This document shows positions 1 to 8,310 of a stretch of 46,693 nt of DNA, piece after piece. The stretch covers positions 1-46,693 of the forward strand of contig DJMA01000022.1 of assembly GCA_002436415.1 (NCBI GenBank), in the 5' to 3' direction. The stretch's first letter is position 1; each line of letters starts with the position of its first letter. The notes under the pieces are model-generated. The model was not told the origin of the DNA and did no database searches. It saw nothing but the letters and a program-made list of their open reading frames with translations. The stretch comes from Bdellovibrionaceae bacterium UBA6502 (lineage in GTDB: Bacteria; Bdellovibrionota; Bdellovibrionia; Bdellovibrionales; UBA840). The position numbers and the translations under genes are program-made.

Positions 1-1560
1 TAATTACACTAAGATACAGTGATACATACACTTTGTAACATAATATAAGTTATCAGAAGTATTAACTGGGTATAATCTGCCTAATAATTACGACTAACTC
101 TGTCATCCCTAAATCTACGATTAACTTTGTCCTAAGGGATTTGTGGCAGATAGAATTCCTCCTTAAATAGTTTAAGGGGGAACTTTGTATGAGCAACTTA
201 GGAGTAATTAATTTGTCTAATTCTGAAAGCTATAAACTTCAAATATTAACTAAATACTTGTCAGGAACTATCTATAAAGATGATGCCGCTACTCTTTTAA
301 ATGTTTCTGAAAGAACTATATCTAGATACGCCAAGAAACTTCGTGAGAAAGGCCCCTCTGGGATTAAACACGGAAACTCAGGTATAGCAAGGAATCAGAA
401 ATGGACTCAAGAGATCAAAGATACGGTGCTCAGTTTAAAGAAAAAGACCTACTTTGATTTTAACACAGCTCACTTCACCGATATTCTAAAACAAAAGCAT
501 AAACTCGATATACCTTATACTACAGTTCGTGAATGGTTACTTGAATCTAATCTAGTAAAAACAAAGTATAAAAAGCGTCGCAGAAAGCATGTATATCGCA
601 CGAGAATGCCCCAAGAAGGCTTACTTCTACAAATGGATGGATGTCATCATAAGTTCAATGGAAAGGATGACTGGGTGCTAATTTCGATGATTGATGATGC
701 TACTAGCTCCATTCCATATGCAGAGTTCTTTGACGGAGAAACTACAATTAACTGTATGAAAGTCTTAAAGAAGGTTATTGAAACCAAAGGTGTACCCAAA
801 GCGATTTACATGGATAAAGCTGGATGGGCTGGTGGAAACAAGAGAACTGAATTCTCTCAGTTTCAAAGAGCCTGTGAAAAACTAGGTATTCAGGTGATAT
901 TTGCTAATTCTCCCGAAGCTAAAGGACGAATTGAAAGGTCTTTTAGAACAATTCAAGATAGGCTTATCCCAGAACTAAGACATTCTGAAATCACAGATAT
1001 GAATGAAGCCAATAAATACTTGCAAGTATCCTTTATCCCTGATTACTGGGAAAGGAATAATACCGTGTCCCCTACCAATCCTGAGCCTGCCTACTCACCT
1101 CTTGATCCGTTTTTAGAGATAGATAAAGTTCTCTGTATAGAACAAACCCGCATAATTAGTTCTGATCAAACGATCTCCTATGATGGTAAGAAGTATGTAT
1201 TAGAAGGTAATTCGATGAATCTAGGAAGGTATGAGGCTGTAATCCGCACTGATTTAAATGGGAATACAAAGTTCTATGTTATGGAAAATGAAGTTACAGC
1301 AACTGAGCTAAAAGATATTGAAGTAAATCTAGAGCCAATCAAAAAGAGAAAACGGTTTAAAAATCTATGTAGAGAAAAAGATGCGGATATTATTGAACTG
1401 TTTGAGGTTTTTGGTGAGGAACCCGTACATTTAGACTACGCTAGAATGTGGCGGACTCTTTCTGAGCTTTATGGGGCAATGAGGGATCACAAAATTACTG
1501 GTAAGTCCTTAAAAGTAAAACGGCCTAATAAAAAGATCGCGTAGTGAGCCTTTTGTTGAG
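1..1560 (+). mobile_element. ISNCY-like insertion sequence, partial (left end outside window, right end eroded)
   Basis: The sequence ACTGGGTATAATCTGCC at 65-81, ahead of the transposase gene, recurs at 2770-2786 and 7236-7252 ahead of transposase remnants, so it belongs to the element; its TATAAT is a likely -10 box. In the two other copies the left end lies about 94 bp further out, which would place this copy's left end just before base 1. Similarity to the right end seen at 6593-6635 fades soon after the stop codon, so this copy probably lacks a complete right end and may be immobile. Confidence 0.7.
189..1544 (+). CDS. ISNCY-like DDE transposase
   Basis: DDE-type transposase of 451 residues. 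The N-terminus is a helix-turn-helix region (about 15-55, LLNVSERTISRYAKKL) followed by a second DNA-binding region with a basic patch (KYKKRRRKH, 127-134). The catalytic core follows: LQMDGCHH gives D150, YMDKAGW gives D209 and SPEAKGRIERSF gives E249, the usual RNase H-fold order of the rve/IS481-ISNCY group. The length suits ISNCY transposases, which carry a long C-terminal extension. The start ATG follows TTAAGGGGG at good spacing. No frameshift is visible, so the protein looks intact. Three degraded relatives lie within the next 11 kb. The family call rests on motif recognition; IS481 is the alternative. Confidence 0.85.
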   Translation: MSNLGVINLSNSESYKLQILTKYLSGTIYKDDAATLLNVSERTISRYAKKLREKGPSGIKHGNSGIARNQKWTQEIKDTVLSLKKKTYFDFNTAHFTDILKQKHKLDIPYTTVREWLLESNLVKTKYKKRRRKHVYRTRMPQEGLLLQMDGCHHKFNGKDDWVLISMIDDATSSIPYAEFFDGETTINCMKVLKKVIETKGVPKAIYMDKAGWAGGNKRTEFSQFQRACEKLGIQVIFANSPEAKGRIERSFRTIQDRLIPELRHSEITDMNEANKYLQVSFIPDYWERNNTVSPTNPEPAYSPLDPFLEIDKVLCIEQTRIISSDQTISYDGKKYVLEGNSMNLGRYEAVIRTDLNGNTKFYVMENEVTATELKDIEVNLEPIKKRKRFKNLCREKDADIIELFEVFGEEPVHLDYARMWRTLSELYGAMRDHKITGKSLKVKRPNKKIA

Positions 1561-1562
1561 GG

Positions 1563-2573
1563 TTAATAATTAAGCTGCCCACTGTATTTATAATATTCAC
1601 CTTTTTCCTTTAACTTCATAAGCCTTTCTAGTAGATGTTCTTTGGATATACTTGTTGGAATATTTAAATACTCAAAAGGATTTTCGTTAGAAAGACCTAG
1701 TAGGTCTTTCATATCATCGATTTGAACTAGAATAGGAAAGTCTGGTAATTCTTCTGAGTTCTCGTAAACACTTTTGAGCATCTTAAGAAAACCAGTATGT
1801 TTTTTGTTAAATTGGGCATCTAAGTAGGTAACTGTCAAATTCCCATCTAAAGTGATAAATTCATCCATAAACTTTCCCATGACTCCGACTTTCGAATTCC
1901 CTCGTAAGAATTTAATAATAGTTTCTTTTAAAAAGCTTAGGTCTGGTCCACTACCTTTTGATGCGAATCCGGATGCATTTAATCCAATTACCCTACCAGA
2001 TGTAGCGGATACGGCGACAGCTCCAGACATTCCACTGACAGTTTTGCAGGTATGTTGGAAACGAAACCCATTCAATGATTGATAACGATCAATATCTTTT
2101 TCACAATCAAGAGCTTTAAGAGGGGTGCCTTTTGGATGTCCTAGAATGGTGATTTGTTGCCCATGAGTGTTTTTATAATCTTCAAAATCTAATATGGAGT
2201 AAGCAGGGAAATTATAGTCTTTTCTTTCTAAGTTTAAAGGGTTCGAAAACTCGAAAATAGTTAAGTCTACATGTCTATTTACCAGAACAATTTTTTCACA
2301 GTTATGAAGAGTGTACTCATTTTTAGACCCTGTGAAATTACGAGCCAAGCTAAGGTCAGCGCAATCGTTAATTGTTTCAATGCAATGAGCATTTGTGAAA
2401 CCATATTGCCTACCATCAAGTTCAGCAAAAAAGCCAGAGCATGTTCCACCATTTTGCAACCCTGCAACTTTATCAAATAGGATAAAAGTCTTTCCAGTTA
2501 TTGAGGAAGACTTCGCATACGAAGGTATGGAACTTAAAAACATAAAAATAATAAAAATTCGTTCAATACTCAT
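1563..2573 (-). CDS. Secreted trypsin-like serine protease
   Basis: Exported endopeptidase of the chymotrypsin (S1-like) fold. Residue numbers count from a TTG two codons upstream of the chosen ATG. A signal peptide (hydrophobic 8-18, cleavage near SYAKS) precedes the protease domain. The triad is visible: TNAHC gives H65, VDLTIF gives D105 and GMSGAV gives S185. The motif LGHPKG (146-151) is typical of this bacterial subgroup. About 120 residues after the domain are of unknown function. The ATG at 2573 is preferred because AGGA lies seven bases before it, whereas the upstream TTG has no spacing. Several Cys residues suggest disulfides. It sits tail-to-tail with the transposase and has the shared upstream box at 2673-2689. 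Substrate unknown; digestion of prey or host protein is only a guess. Confidence 0.85.
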   Translation of the reverse strand: MSIERIFIIFMFLSSIPSYAKSSSITGKTFILFDKVAGLQNGGTCSGFFAELDGRQYGFTNAHCIETINDCADLSLARNFTGSKNEYTLHNCEKIVLVNRHVDLTIFEFSNPLNLERKDYNFPAYSILDFEDYKNTHGQQITILGHPKGTPLKALDCEKDIDRYQSLNGFRFQHTCKTVSGMSGAVAVSATSGRVIGLNASGFASKGSGPDLSFLKETIIKFLRGNSKVGVMGKFMDEFITLDGNLTVTYLDAQFNKKHTGFLKMLKSVYENSEELPDFPILVQIDDMKDLLGLSNENPFEYLNIPTSISKEHLLERLMKLKEKGEYYKYSGQLNY

Positions 2574-2605
2574 TTCCAATTCCTACTTACATACTTTATT
2601 GAAGA

Positions 2606-2611
2606 ATTATA
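2606..2611 (-). promoter_or_regulatory. Putative -10 box of the protease gene
   Basis: TATAAT on the minus strand, 33 nt before the ATG and exactly 61 nt after the upstream box. The same spacing is found at 7072-7077 and 9754-9759. No good -35 hexamer precedes it, which would suit an activator-dependent promoter. Confidence 0.45.
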
Positions 2612-2672
2612 CTATCAACCCTCTTATGTTAGAGAGCATTAGAGGCTGAAGTGAAAAACATATAATTCTAAC

Positions 2673-2689
2673 TGTCTAAATAGTTTACG
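2673..2689 (-). promoter_or_regulatory. Shared upstream box, copy 1
   Basis: Minus-strand CGTAAACTATTTAGACA, 99 nt upstream of the protease start codon. It matches boxes at 3267, 7139, 9821, 14405 and 15795, each about 100 nt before an exported-protein gene. On its far side it abuts the left end of an ISNCY-like fragment, so it could instead be part of the element's end; the copies at 3267, 9821, 14405 and 15795 do not have a clear element next to them. Confidence 0.5.
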
Positions 2690-2965
2690 ATTTTTAGTTT
2701 TTAAAAATTAGACTAGTCCAAGGGCAAATTTAAACAGAGATAAAGGTGACAGTTCCTTTTAGAAATTACACTGGGTATAATCTGCCTAATATTTCTAATT
2801 AATTATGTCTCTCCTTAATTTCTATTTTAAATTGTCTCCTCGGAAATACCTTGGATATGATTCTTTCAAGTTAAGGAGGATTTATGTCATCGGGGGTATT
2901 CTTGTCACATTCAGAGTCTTATCTGTTCCAGATCATTGATAGGTTTTTAACTGGGAAAATAAACC
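2676..2965 (+). mobile_element. ISNCY-like left-end fragment
   Basis: The stretch from 2676 to about 2790 aligns with 7142-7258, including the shared ACTGGGTATAATCTGCC. It is followed by a ribosome binding site (AAGGAGG) and an ATG at 2884 that opens a reading frame like the transposase N-terminus: MSSGVFLSHSESYLFQII resembles MSNLGVINLSNSESYKLQIL. Similarity stops at about 2965, after the residues FLTGK. This is a 5'-end remnant of a second element, not a functional gene. Confidence 0.7.
2884..2965 (+). pseudogene. Transposase N-terminal remnant
   Basis: About 27 codons match the first residues of the intact transposase at 189-1544, then the match ends abruptly. The frame stays open for another 68 codons to 3171, but that part has no likeness to a transposase and is probably chance reading. 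The start signal (AAGGAGG then ATG) is well preserved, so a short peptide might still be made. Confidence 0.65.
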
Positions 2966-2967
2966 GC

Positions 2968-3164
2968 TCAAAAATCTACATGGGCAATTCGATAAGCCCC
3001 TCTGTCCATTTCACCATAAAAGCCATCTTCATCTATCATTATTTTGTAATTTGCATTATCTACTTCTGCCAAAAGCCTAGTAACTTACTCAAAGTTGATA
3101 GCTTAAGATCTCGCCCACATATCCTTTTGCAGTTAAAACAATGCCGCAGAAATTTAAAAGTCAT
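2968..3164 (-). pseudogene. Possible frameshifted gene remnant, unrecognised
   Basis: On the minus strand an ATG at 3164 opens a frame with a CxxC-like pair (FNCKRIC) that stops after LLGFWQK. A second frame continues from the stop with VDNANYKIMIDEDGFYGEMD and ends at 2968. The two halves read naturally as one protein with a one-base shift near 3065. No ribosome binding site is seen. I do not recognise the family, and chance reading is possible. Confidence 0.25.
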
Positions 3165-3266
3165 TGTATAAAAAAACTTAAAAATAATGTTTGGCATCTC
3201 TAGGTTTAATTAGTGAAAGCCTGATCTTTTTGGGTAAAAAGCATCGAATGTTTATATTTGGACTAA

Positions 3267-3283
3267 CGCAAACACTATTAACA
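3267..3283 (+). promoter_or_regulatory. Shared upstream box, plus-strand copy
   Basis: CGCAAACACTATTAACA on the plus strand, 102 nt before the TTG start at 3386, in the same orientation relative to its gene as the minus-strand boxes. It is a weaker match (11 of 17 to the consensus) and the -10 spacing is not conserved here: candidates are TATAGC at 3333 and TAATAT at 3351. Confidence 0.35.
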
Positions 3284-3385
3284 TAGTTTACATTCGTGAA
3301 CATGTTTCAAACTCCATACTCCCCGTCCATTTTATAGCTCAGAAAACTAGTAATATATGGTAAAAAGAGCCATTCGGAGAAGCTT

Positions 3386-5953
3386 TTGAAAACATTGGTT
3401 TTATTCTTTTTTATCACGCTATTGTCCATCACTAGTGTCGCCCAGAATGAGGTGATCGAAGTGAATTTAGATGGCATTAGAGAGCAGCTTCAATTCACCG
3501 CTTTAATGTATGACAAACACCCCTATTTTCCAAAAGCAAATAGTTCTCATCTTGTAAACCCTATTTCGGTATTATCCAATGCTCATGAATATTCAAAAAA
3601 CCTAGGGGAAGAGGCATCTAGCTTTAATATCGAACCTACAGCTCTTTATGGAATTCATTACTCTGGAGCTGCAGGAGTTTCTTATAACCTGACAAAGATT
3701 CAGTCCCTCAAGGATAGAATCACAATGAGCCTTGAGAAACTTTATAACTTATCTTTTGTTGCCAAAGAAATTCAAGCTGATTTAAACCAAGTCATTAGTA
3801 GGCAGTCTAAAGACAAGACTTTGGGGAAGCTGGTGAATGATTTTTTACTAGTTTCTCCGCTATTATATGATTACGAAGGAAAAGGTCTCTCTGAAACGAT
3901 TGACTATGATGACTTAAAGGATAAGCTAGCAAAGCTAAGTCCTAGTGAAATGGATAATCTCTATACCGATTTATTGAAAAATCACCTTCTTCATGACTTG
4001 TCTAAGGATAAGAAATCTCCCGAAATTAATAGCTTTGAGAATACAGTCTTTAATAAAGAGATTAAGGCTAGCTTTGTTCTGGAGGCTACGGGTGGAAATC
4101 GAGAGAAAACTCGTAATATTAGCATTCAAGAAATTCCAAAACCGATTAGTTTGTTTCGAGGTTGCATTGGTTCAGATTGCTCTATGCGAACCGTGGCCTT
4201 TTTTGCTATCCCCAAAACAACAAAAGTGTTTTGGATTCGAAAAAGTCTAAATCGCCATTCTAAACCAGACGGTTATGTTTTAGTTACCATGGCCACCTTT
4301 GATGGAAAGTCTTATCCTTATATTATCACGGTAAATGGTTCAACGCTTTCTACCAGTGACACCAGAACCGTTCATCAAATGATTCTCGATTACTATAAAA
4401 CGGATCATTTAATTCTTCTTGATTCCAGTGCAAACTCTAGCGCGATGAATACAGCTCCTGTAAGGGAAGGATTTAAATATTCAAACGCAAAAAAAATAAG
4501 TGTGGAATTTCCTGAAGGCTGGCATAAAATTCAGGAACTTACTAAGTCTTTTAATTCAAACTACTATTCTCCCAGTGGCTTGTCAGAAGCATATCTACTT
4601 AGTAGGTCTGAGCTGTTAAAAACGAATCAAATCCATATTGTAGAAAGTATTGAATCGGAACCTATCCAAGACTATAAAAAAATGGGAGATCTTAATAAAA
4701 TGTCACTTTATGAAAGAGCCTCTCTGGCTAGTAAAGTGGTTGATGGCAACAGTGTACAAAGCGCTGAAACCTATAAAATGCTCGGAGTATATGAAGCACA
4801 AGTGAATTTAGCCAAAGATATTTATGTAAGGTCGCAAAACTTACATCCCCTTCATCACATCAATATTTTAGAAGCTGAAGAATTATTGAATTTCAATTTA
4901 ATAGATTTTGAATCTTTGCATATGCATACCAGAGCGAGAAGTCTTAAAAATTATCTGTATCTATTGAAATCAAGAAATAGCTTTAGCCCTGAAAGGGAAA
5001 AAGAATTTGCCAAGATGGTTAATAGCACTTTCAATGAGCTATATTCTGAGGCTATGACGATTATTGAAACAAGATCAGGAGAGTGGACTGACCCTTACAG
5101 ATCAGCCATAAGACATACCGTAGCATCCATAGCCGAGCTTCCTAGTGAGTACGTAAAGTCTTATTATCCCAGACTGTTAAATATCTTCACCTATCTAGAT
5201 GAAAAGGGCCGAGGTTTTTATTTTCATTCGATTGAGAGCCATCATCCTGGAAAATCTATTGATGCTTACTTGGACTTTTTAATTCAGCCTGAAACAATAA
5301 AGATATTTGGTCGAGAAAGTTTTTTTTCGACCTCATTGCTAATCTCTTCTATTAGTCCAAGCCTTGAAAACATAGACCGTCTGCAAACTTTTTATGAATC
5401 TTATCTCGTTGAAAGAAGCCTCGCTAAGGATGAATTAAAAAACATGGAAAGCTTGATCGAGAGATATCTTTTTTTACGTCCCGAGGGTGTTTTTCAAAGG
5501 CTATCCATCGTTTTTGAAAAAATATCTATTCGATATTATAAAGATAAAGACCCAAGATACAGTAAGTTAATTCGATCTCTCTGGTTAAGAGCATGGCCTA
5601 GATTCAATGAAAACGTAGACAAGGAGAGGGCAATCAATTTATTTAGAAATTTGAGCTATGCTAGCTTTATACCTGAAACCCATGAGCTAGTTAATATATC
5701 GAACTCTGTTTTTTCATCTAAGCTCTCAGAAGAGACAAGAAGCTTCTTTTTAGAGAATTTAATTCAGCAAAGTATTCTTCAAGATTCATGTGAATCAGCA
5801 GCTTGCAATGAATTAATTAAACATTTTGGTAAAGATCAAAAGGAAATTATTAGAAACTTGCTAGAAATTGCCATGAAAACAGACCCTAACAACAAAAAAA
5901 CGGTCTTTATTCGAAGATGCCAAGACTCTTTACTTCGTTTTGACCAGTTTTAG
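3386..5953 (+). CDS. Large secreted protein of unknown function
   Basis: Protein of 855 residues with a signal peptide (MKTLVLFFFITLLSITSVAQ, cleavage near residue 19-20). I do not recognise the family. Residues about 250-345 look like a compact domain opening with LFRGCIGSDCS, with two closely spaced Cys, and continuing through beta-rich segments (YVLVTMATF, YPYIITVNG). The remainder is helical and charged, without repeats or membrane segments after the signal. The start is TTG, supported by CGGAG at seven bases. The gene stands alone between two transposase remnants with the shared box 102 nt upstream. Periplasmic or extracellular location is inferred from the signal peptide. The first ~230 residues might be a separate alpha-helical domain. 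Confidence 0.75.
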   Translation: MKTLVLFFFITLLSITSVAQNEVIEVNLDGIREQLQFTALMYDKHPYFPKANSSHLVNPISVLSNAHEYSKNLGEEASSFNIEPTALYGIHYSGAAGVSYNLTKIQSLKDRITMSLEKLYNLSFVAKEIQADLNQVISRQSKDKTLGKLVNDFLLVSPLLYDYEGKGLSETIDYDDLKDKLAKLSPSEMDNLYTDLLKNHLLHDLSKDKKSPEINSFENTVFNKEIKASFVLEATGGNREKTRNISIQEIPKPISLFRGCIGSDCSMRTVAFFAIPKTTKVFWIRKSLNRHSKPDGYVLVTMATFDGKSYPYIITVNGSTLSTSDTRTVHQMILDYYKTDHLILLDSSANSSAMNTAPVREGFKYSNAKKISVEFPEGWHKIQELTKSFNSNYYSPSGLSEAYLLSRSELLKTNQIHIVESIESEPIQDYKKMGDLNKMSLYERASLASKVVDGNSVQSAETYKMLGVYEAQVNLAKDIYVRSQNLHPLHHINILEAEELLNFNLIDFESLHMHTRARSLKNYLYLLKSRNSFSPEREKEFAKMVNSTFNELYSEAMTIIETRSGEWTDPYRSAIRHTVASIAELPSEYVKSYYPRLLNIFTYLDEKGRGFYFHSIESHHPGKSIDAYLDFLIQPETIKIFGRESFFSTSLLISSISPSLENIDRLQTFYESYLVERSLAKDELKNMESLIERYLFLRPEGVFQRLSIVFEKISIRYYKDKDPRYSKLIRSLWLRAWPRFNENVDKERAINLFRNLSYASFIPETHELVNISNSVFSSKLSEETRSFFLENLIQQSILQDSCESAACNELIKHFGKDQKEIIRNLLEIAMKTDPNNKKTVFIRRCQDSLLRFDQF

Positions 5954-6077
5954 ATGCGGTAATCACGAAAAGCGTTTACATAACTCTCTTAGTCAAAGCT
6001 AATTTATAAAAATAGCTGGTACTTGTGATCCTCAAGTCTGCCGCAGTACTCGTGCCCGTTGTCGGTCAAACCTCTAG

Positions 6078-6593
6078 CACTTTATCCCTGATTACTGAGA
6101 AAAGAACAATACCGTATCCCCTACTAATCCTGAATCTGCTTACTCACCTCTCGATCCCTTTATCGAGCTAAATAAGGTTTTATGTATAGAAGAAACCCGC
6201 ATAATTAGCTCAGATCAAACGATCTCCTATGATGGCAAAAGATATGTACTTGAAGGTAGTTCGAAGAATCTAGGGAGATATGAGGCTGTTATTCGTACAG
6301 ATCTCAATGGTGATACTAAGTTTTATGTCATGGAAAATGAAGTTACAGCAACTGAGATAAAAGATATTGAACTAGATCTAGAGCCAATTAAAAAGAGGGA
6401 GCGCTTTAAAACCCTATGTAGAGAAAAAGATGCTGATATTATTGAACTGTTTGAGGTTTTTGGTGAGGAACCCGTACACCTAGATTACGCTAGGATGTGG
6501 AGGATTCTATCGGATCTTTATGGAGCTACAGGAGAGCATCAAATTACAGAGGGGCCTTTAAAAATAAGGCGACCTTTTTCTGTGGTCGCCTAG
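6078..6593 (+). pseudogene. Transposase C-terminal pseudogene
   Basis: Encodes the equivalent of residues 281-451 of the transposase at 189-1544. An in-frame TGA replaces the Trp of FIPDYWERNN (reads FIPDY-stop-EKNN near 6091), and everything upstream, including the catalytic DDE core, is missing. From the ATG at 6330 to the TAG the frame is open and about 85% identical to the intact copy, so divergence seems recent compared with the other remnants. Confidence 0.85.
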
Positions 6594-6635
6594 TAAGTCT
6601 TTGTATTTATGAGCGTGAACCGATCAAGAAACTAG
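6078..6635 (+). mobile_element. Right-end half of an ISNCY-like element
   Basis: Aligns with the intact transposase gene from about 1030 onward and continues past the stop to 6635, where a CTAGTTTCTTGATCGG-type end (minus-strand reading) matches the right end at 7510 and loosely the left ends at 2676 and 7142. The left half is missing. The 124 bases before it (5954-6077) show nothing I can name. Confidence 0.7.
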
Positions 6636-6639
6636 TGAT

Positions 6640-7023
6640 TTATTTACAAATTACAGCATAGTCATCAATTCTTAGAGTCATATTTTCAATTTCATTTTCA
6701 CCAATCACAGAACGCTTTAATTCCAACTCGAGTTCAGCATGAACAATTGGCGCGTTAAAACTGTCACCACTCTCACTACCAAATTGATCATAATAACGCA
6801 CTTGCAGTACGTCTGTTCTCTCAGATTTGCGAAATCCAAATGCTCTCCATTTCCACTCATCTGGATAATTAAACACTTTTATTTCTTTAAAGCTGTCCGA
6901 CACCTTTACGCTACCGTAACTTTCTTCTTTATCGCTTCCAATCCCTTGAACTTCACAAGTTAGATTGCTTGCGTGAGCATTGACTATAGAAAGTAAGACT
7001 GTGGCTATAAGCAATAATTTCAT
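6640..7023 (-). CDS. Small secreted protein, unknown
   Basis: Protein of 127 residues with a clear signal peptide (MKLLLIATVLLSIVNAHA). The mature part is about 109 residues, beta-rich by eye, with one Cys near its start (NLTCEV) and one at the end (AVICK), which could form a disulfide joining the termini. The ATG has AGGAGAG at five bases. It is a single gene directly beside the right end of a transposon remnant, with a TATAAT 49 nt upstream and the shared box 115 nt upstream. I do not recognise the family; the shape suits a small periplasmic or secreted effector. Confidence 0.75.
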   Translation of the reverse strand: MKLLLIATVLLSIVNAHASNLTCEVQGIGSDKEESYGSVKVSDSFKEIKVFNYPDEWKWRAFGFRKSERTDVLQVRYYDQFGSESGDSFNAPIVHAELELELKRSVIGENEIENMTLRIDDYAVICK

Positions 7024-7071
7024 AATTCTCTCCTGAAACTCTTGTTCGTTTGAGTAATGTTTTTCGAACCT

Positions 7072-7077
7072 ATTATA
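7072..7077 (-). promoter_or_regulatory. Putative -10 box of the 6640-7023 gene
   Basis: TATAAT on the minus strand, 61 nt after the upstream box, the same spacing as at the protease gene. No recognisable -35 hexamer is present. Confidence 0.45.
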
Positions 7078-7138
7078 CTCGAAATTCCTTTGTTTTCATG
7101 AAACGATAATGTCGAAATGAAATTCTTTTATTCCCTGC

Positions 7139-7155
7139 TGTCTAAATTCTTAACG
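7139..7155 (-). promoter_or_regulatory. Shared upstream box, copy 2
   Basis: Minus-strand CGTTAAGAATTTAGACA, 115 nt upstream of the start at 7023; 14 of 17 match copy 1. It overlaps the left end of the mini-element that begins near 7142, as copy 1 does at 2676. Confidence 0.45.
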
Positions 7156-7510
7156 ATTTTTAGGCTTAAAAAATCAGACTAGCCCTAGGACAATATTAAA
7201 CAGAGATAAAGGTGACAGTATATTTCAGAAACGACACTGGGTATAATCTGCCTAATAACCCTGGAAGCAACTGTCACCCCTCAATCTCTCAACAATTTGT
7301 CATCTAAGAATTTAACTAGATATGATCTTCCTTCTCACTGCAAGGAGGATTCATCATGGGTAACGGAGTACTTATGTCTACTAGAGATAGCTACAAGCTA
7401 CAAATCATTGGTAAATACGTTTCAGGTAAGCCTTAAAAATTAGGCGACCAAAGAAAAAGCTCGCTTCGTAAATCTTTGAATTAATGAACTAGAGCCACTC
7501 AAAAAACTAG
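7142..7510 (+). mobile_element. MITE-like, internally deleted ISNCY derivative
   Basis: A 369-bp unit with both ends of the transposon. The left ~120 bp match 2676-2790. An ATG at 7356 (after AAGGAGG) opens MGNGVLMSTRDSYKLQIIG, the transposase N-terminus. At about 7425 the frame jumps directly to the C-terminal coding end (CTTAAAAATTAGGCGACC resembles 6558-6575) and continues to a right end like 6635. The junction lies at GGTAAG, which also occurs in the C-terminal region of the intact copy, suggesting deletion between short repeats. It could only be mobilised in trans. Confidence 0.7.
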
Positions 7511-7540
7511 TAAATTCTAATGATCTAGTTTGCCGTCCAC

Positions 7541-7825
7541 TTAGTTTTTTAGTTTTTCATTGCATTCATAACTAAAGGTCTTTTCAGAAACATTTGCGTC
7601 TTTACATTCAATATGAATATTAATTGCACAGCCAGAAGAATAGTTTGCAAACAGAAAGTGGTAGCCGTTACCATGAAAACCTGGATTATGATGATCTAAA
7701 TCGCAAAATTTTCGATATCCTGTTGAGATATCTATATCTTTCTTTTGAAGGTAAGCTGAGGCTGCCAAATAAGCTTCTTCAGGAGAAGTTGTGCTGCATT
7801 TAGCGATTCTGAAATGAAAAACATA
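7541..7825 (-). pseudogene. Truncated secreted-protein gene, unknown
   Basis: The minus-strand frame stays open from 7825 to the stop at 7541, about 94 codons, and reads like mature protein (IAKCSTTSPEEAYLAAS then FCDLDHHNPGFHGNGYHF) with five Cys. The only start candidates are a TTG at 7768 without a ribosome binding site. No signal peptide can be found upstream, while its neighbours all have one. I read it as the 3' part of an exported-protein gene whose 5' end was lost. The family is not recognised. Confidence 0.5.
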
Positions 7826-7839
7826 TCATTAAGGAGCAT

Positions 7840-8310
7840 TTACTTAGTTACACGACACACAGGTATTCCACGAATGGCTTCTTCATAGGATGTGAAAAAA
7901 GAATCTTCCAGACTATTGAAATAGTCTCCTCTTTTATCGCTACTATATTCCGCTAATACTCTGTAACCTTTAGGGTCTTGTGAGTCCTTTTGCTGTATTA
8001 TTATAATTGTATAACTAAAAAACTCCACAGAGCCCCTAGTCTTTCTTCCTCCATAGGTAGTGATGTTATTCGTAAATAAGTCTCCATCTAACATATCTGA
8101 GAATTCTTTAGTGCCTTGAGATTTATAGCCATATTCATCAAACAAGAGATCAATACTTCCTCTTGTTGACCAATCATAGTTTATTACTAAATTAACTTGT
8201 GGAGCGGCTAAGGTTGATTGAGAGTAAATTTCACATGTGGGATGGTTTATACTAGCAAAACTTGAAATCGCAAAAAACGATAGAGTAATCATAATTAAAG
8301 CATTTTTCAT
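7840..8310 (-). CDS. Small secreted protein, unknown
   Basis: Protein of 156 residues with a signal peptide (MKNALIMITLSFFAISSFAS). The mature part starts with one Cys (HPTCEIY) and has another just before the end (GIPVCRVTK), the same terminal Cys pairing as the product of 6640-7023, although the sequences do not otherwise align by eye. The ATG is preceded by AAAGGAG at good spacing. A single gene, with only a doubtful match to the shared upstream box near 8401. The function is unknown; envelope or extracellular location is inferred from the signal. Confidence 0.75.
   Translation of the reverse strand: MKNALIMITLSFFAISSFASINHPTCEIYSQSTLAAPQVNLVINYDWSTRGSIDLLFDEYGYKSQGTKEFSDMLDGDLFTNNITTYGGRKTRGSVEFFSYTIIIIQQKDSQDPKGYRVLAEYSSDKRGDYFNSLEDSFFTSYEEAIRGIPVCRVTK

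Noticed and set aside
2966..3171. Plus-strand open frame continuing from the transposase remnant as a real gene
   Set aside because: Only the first 27 codons resemble anything; the rest has no domain and is antisense to a possible frameshifted remnant.
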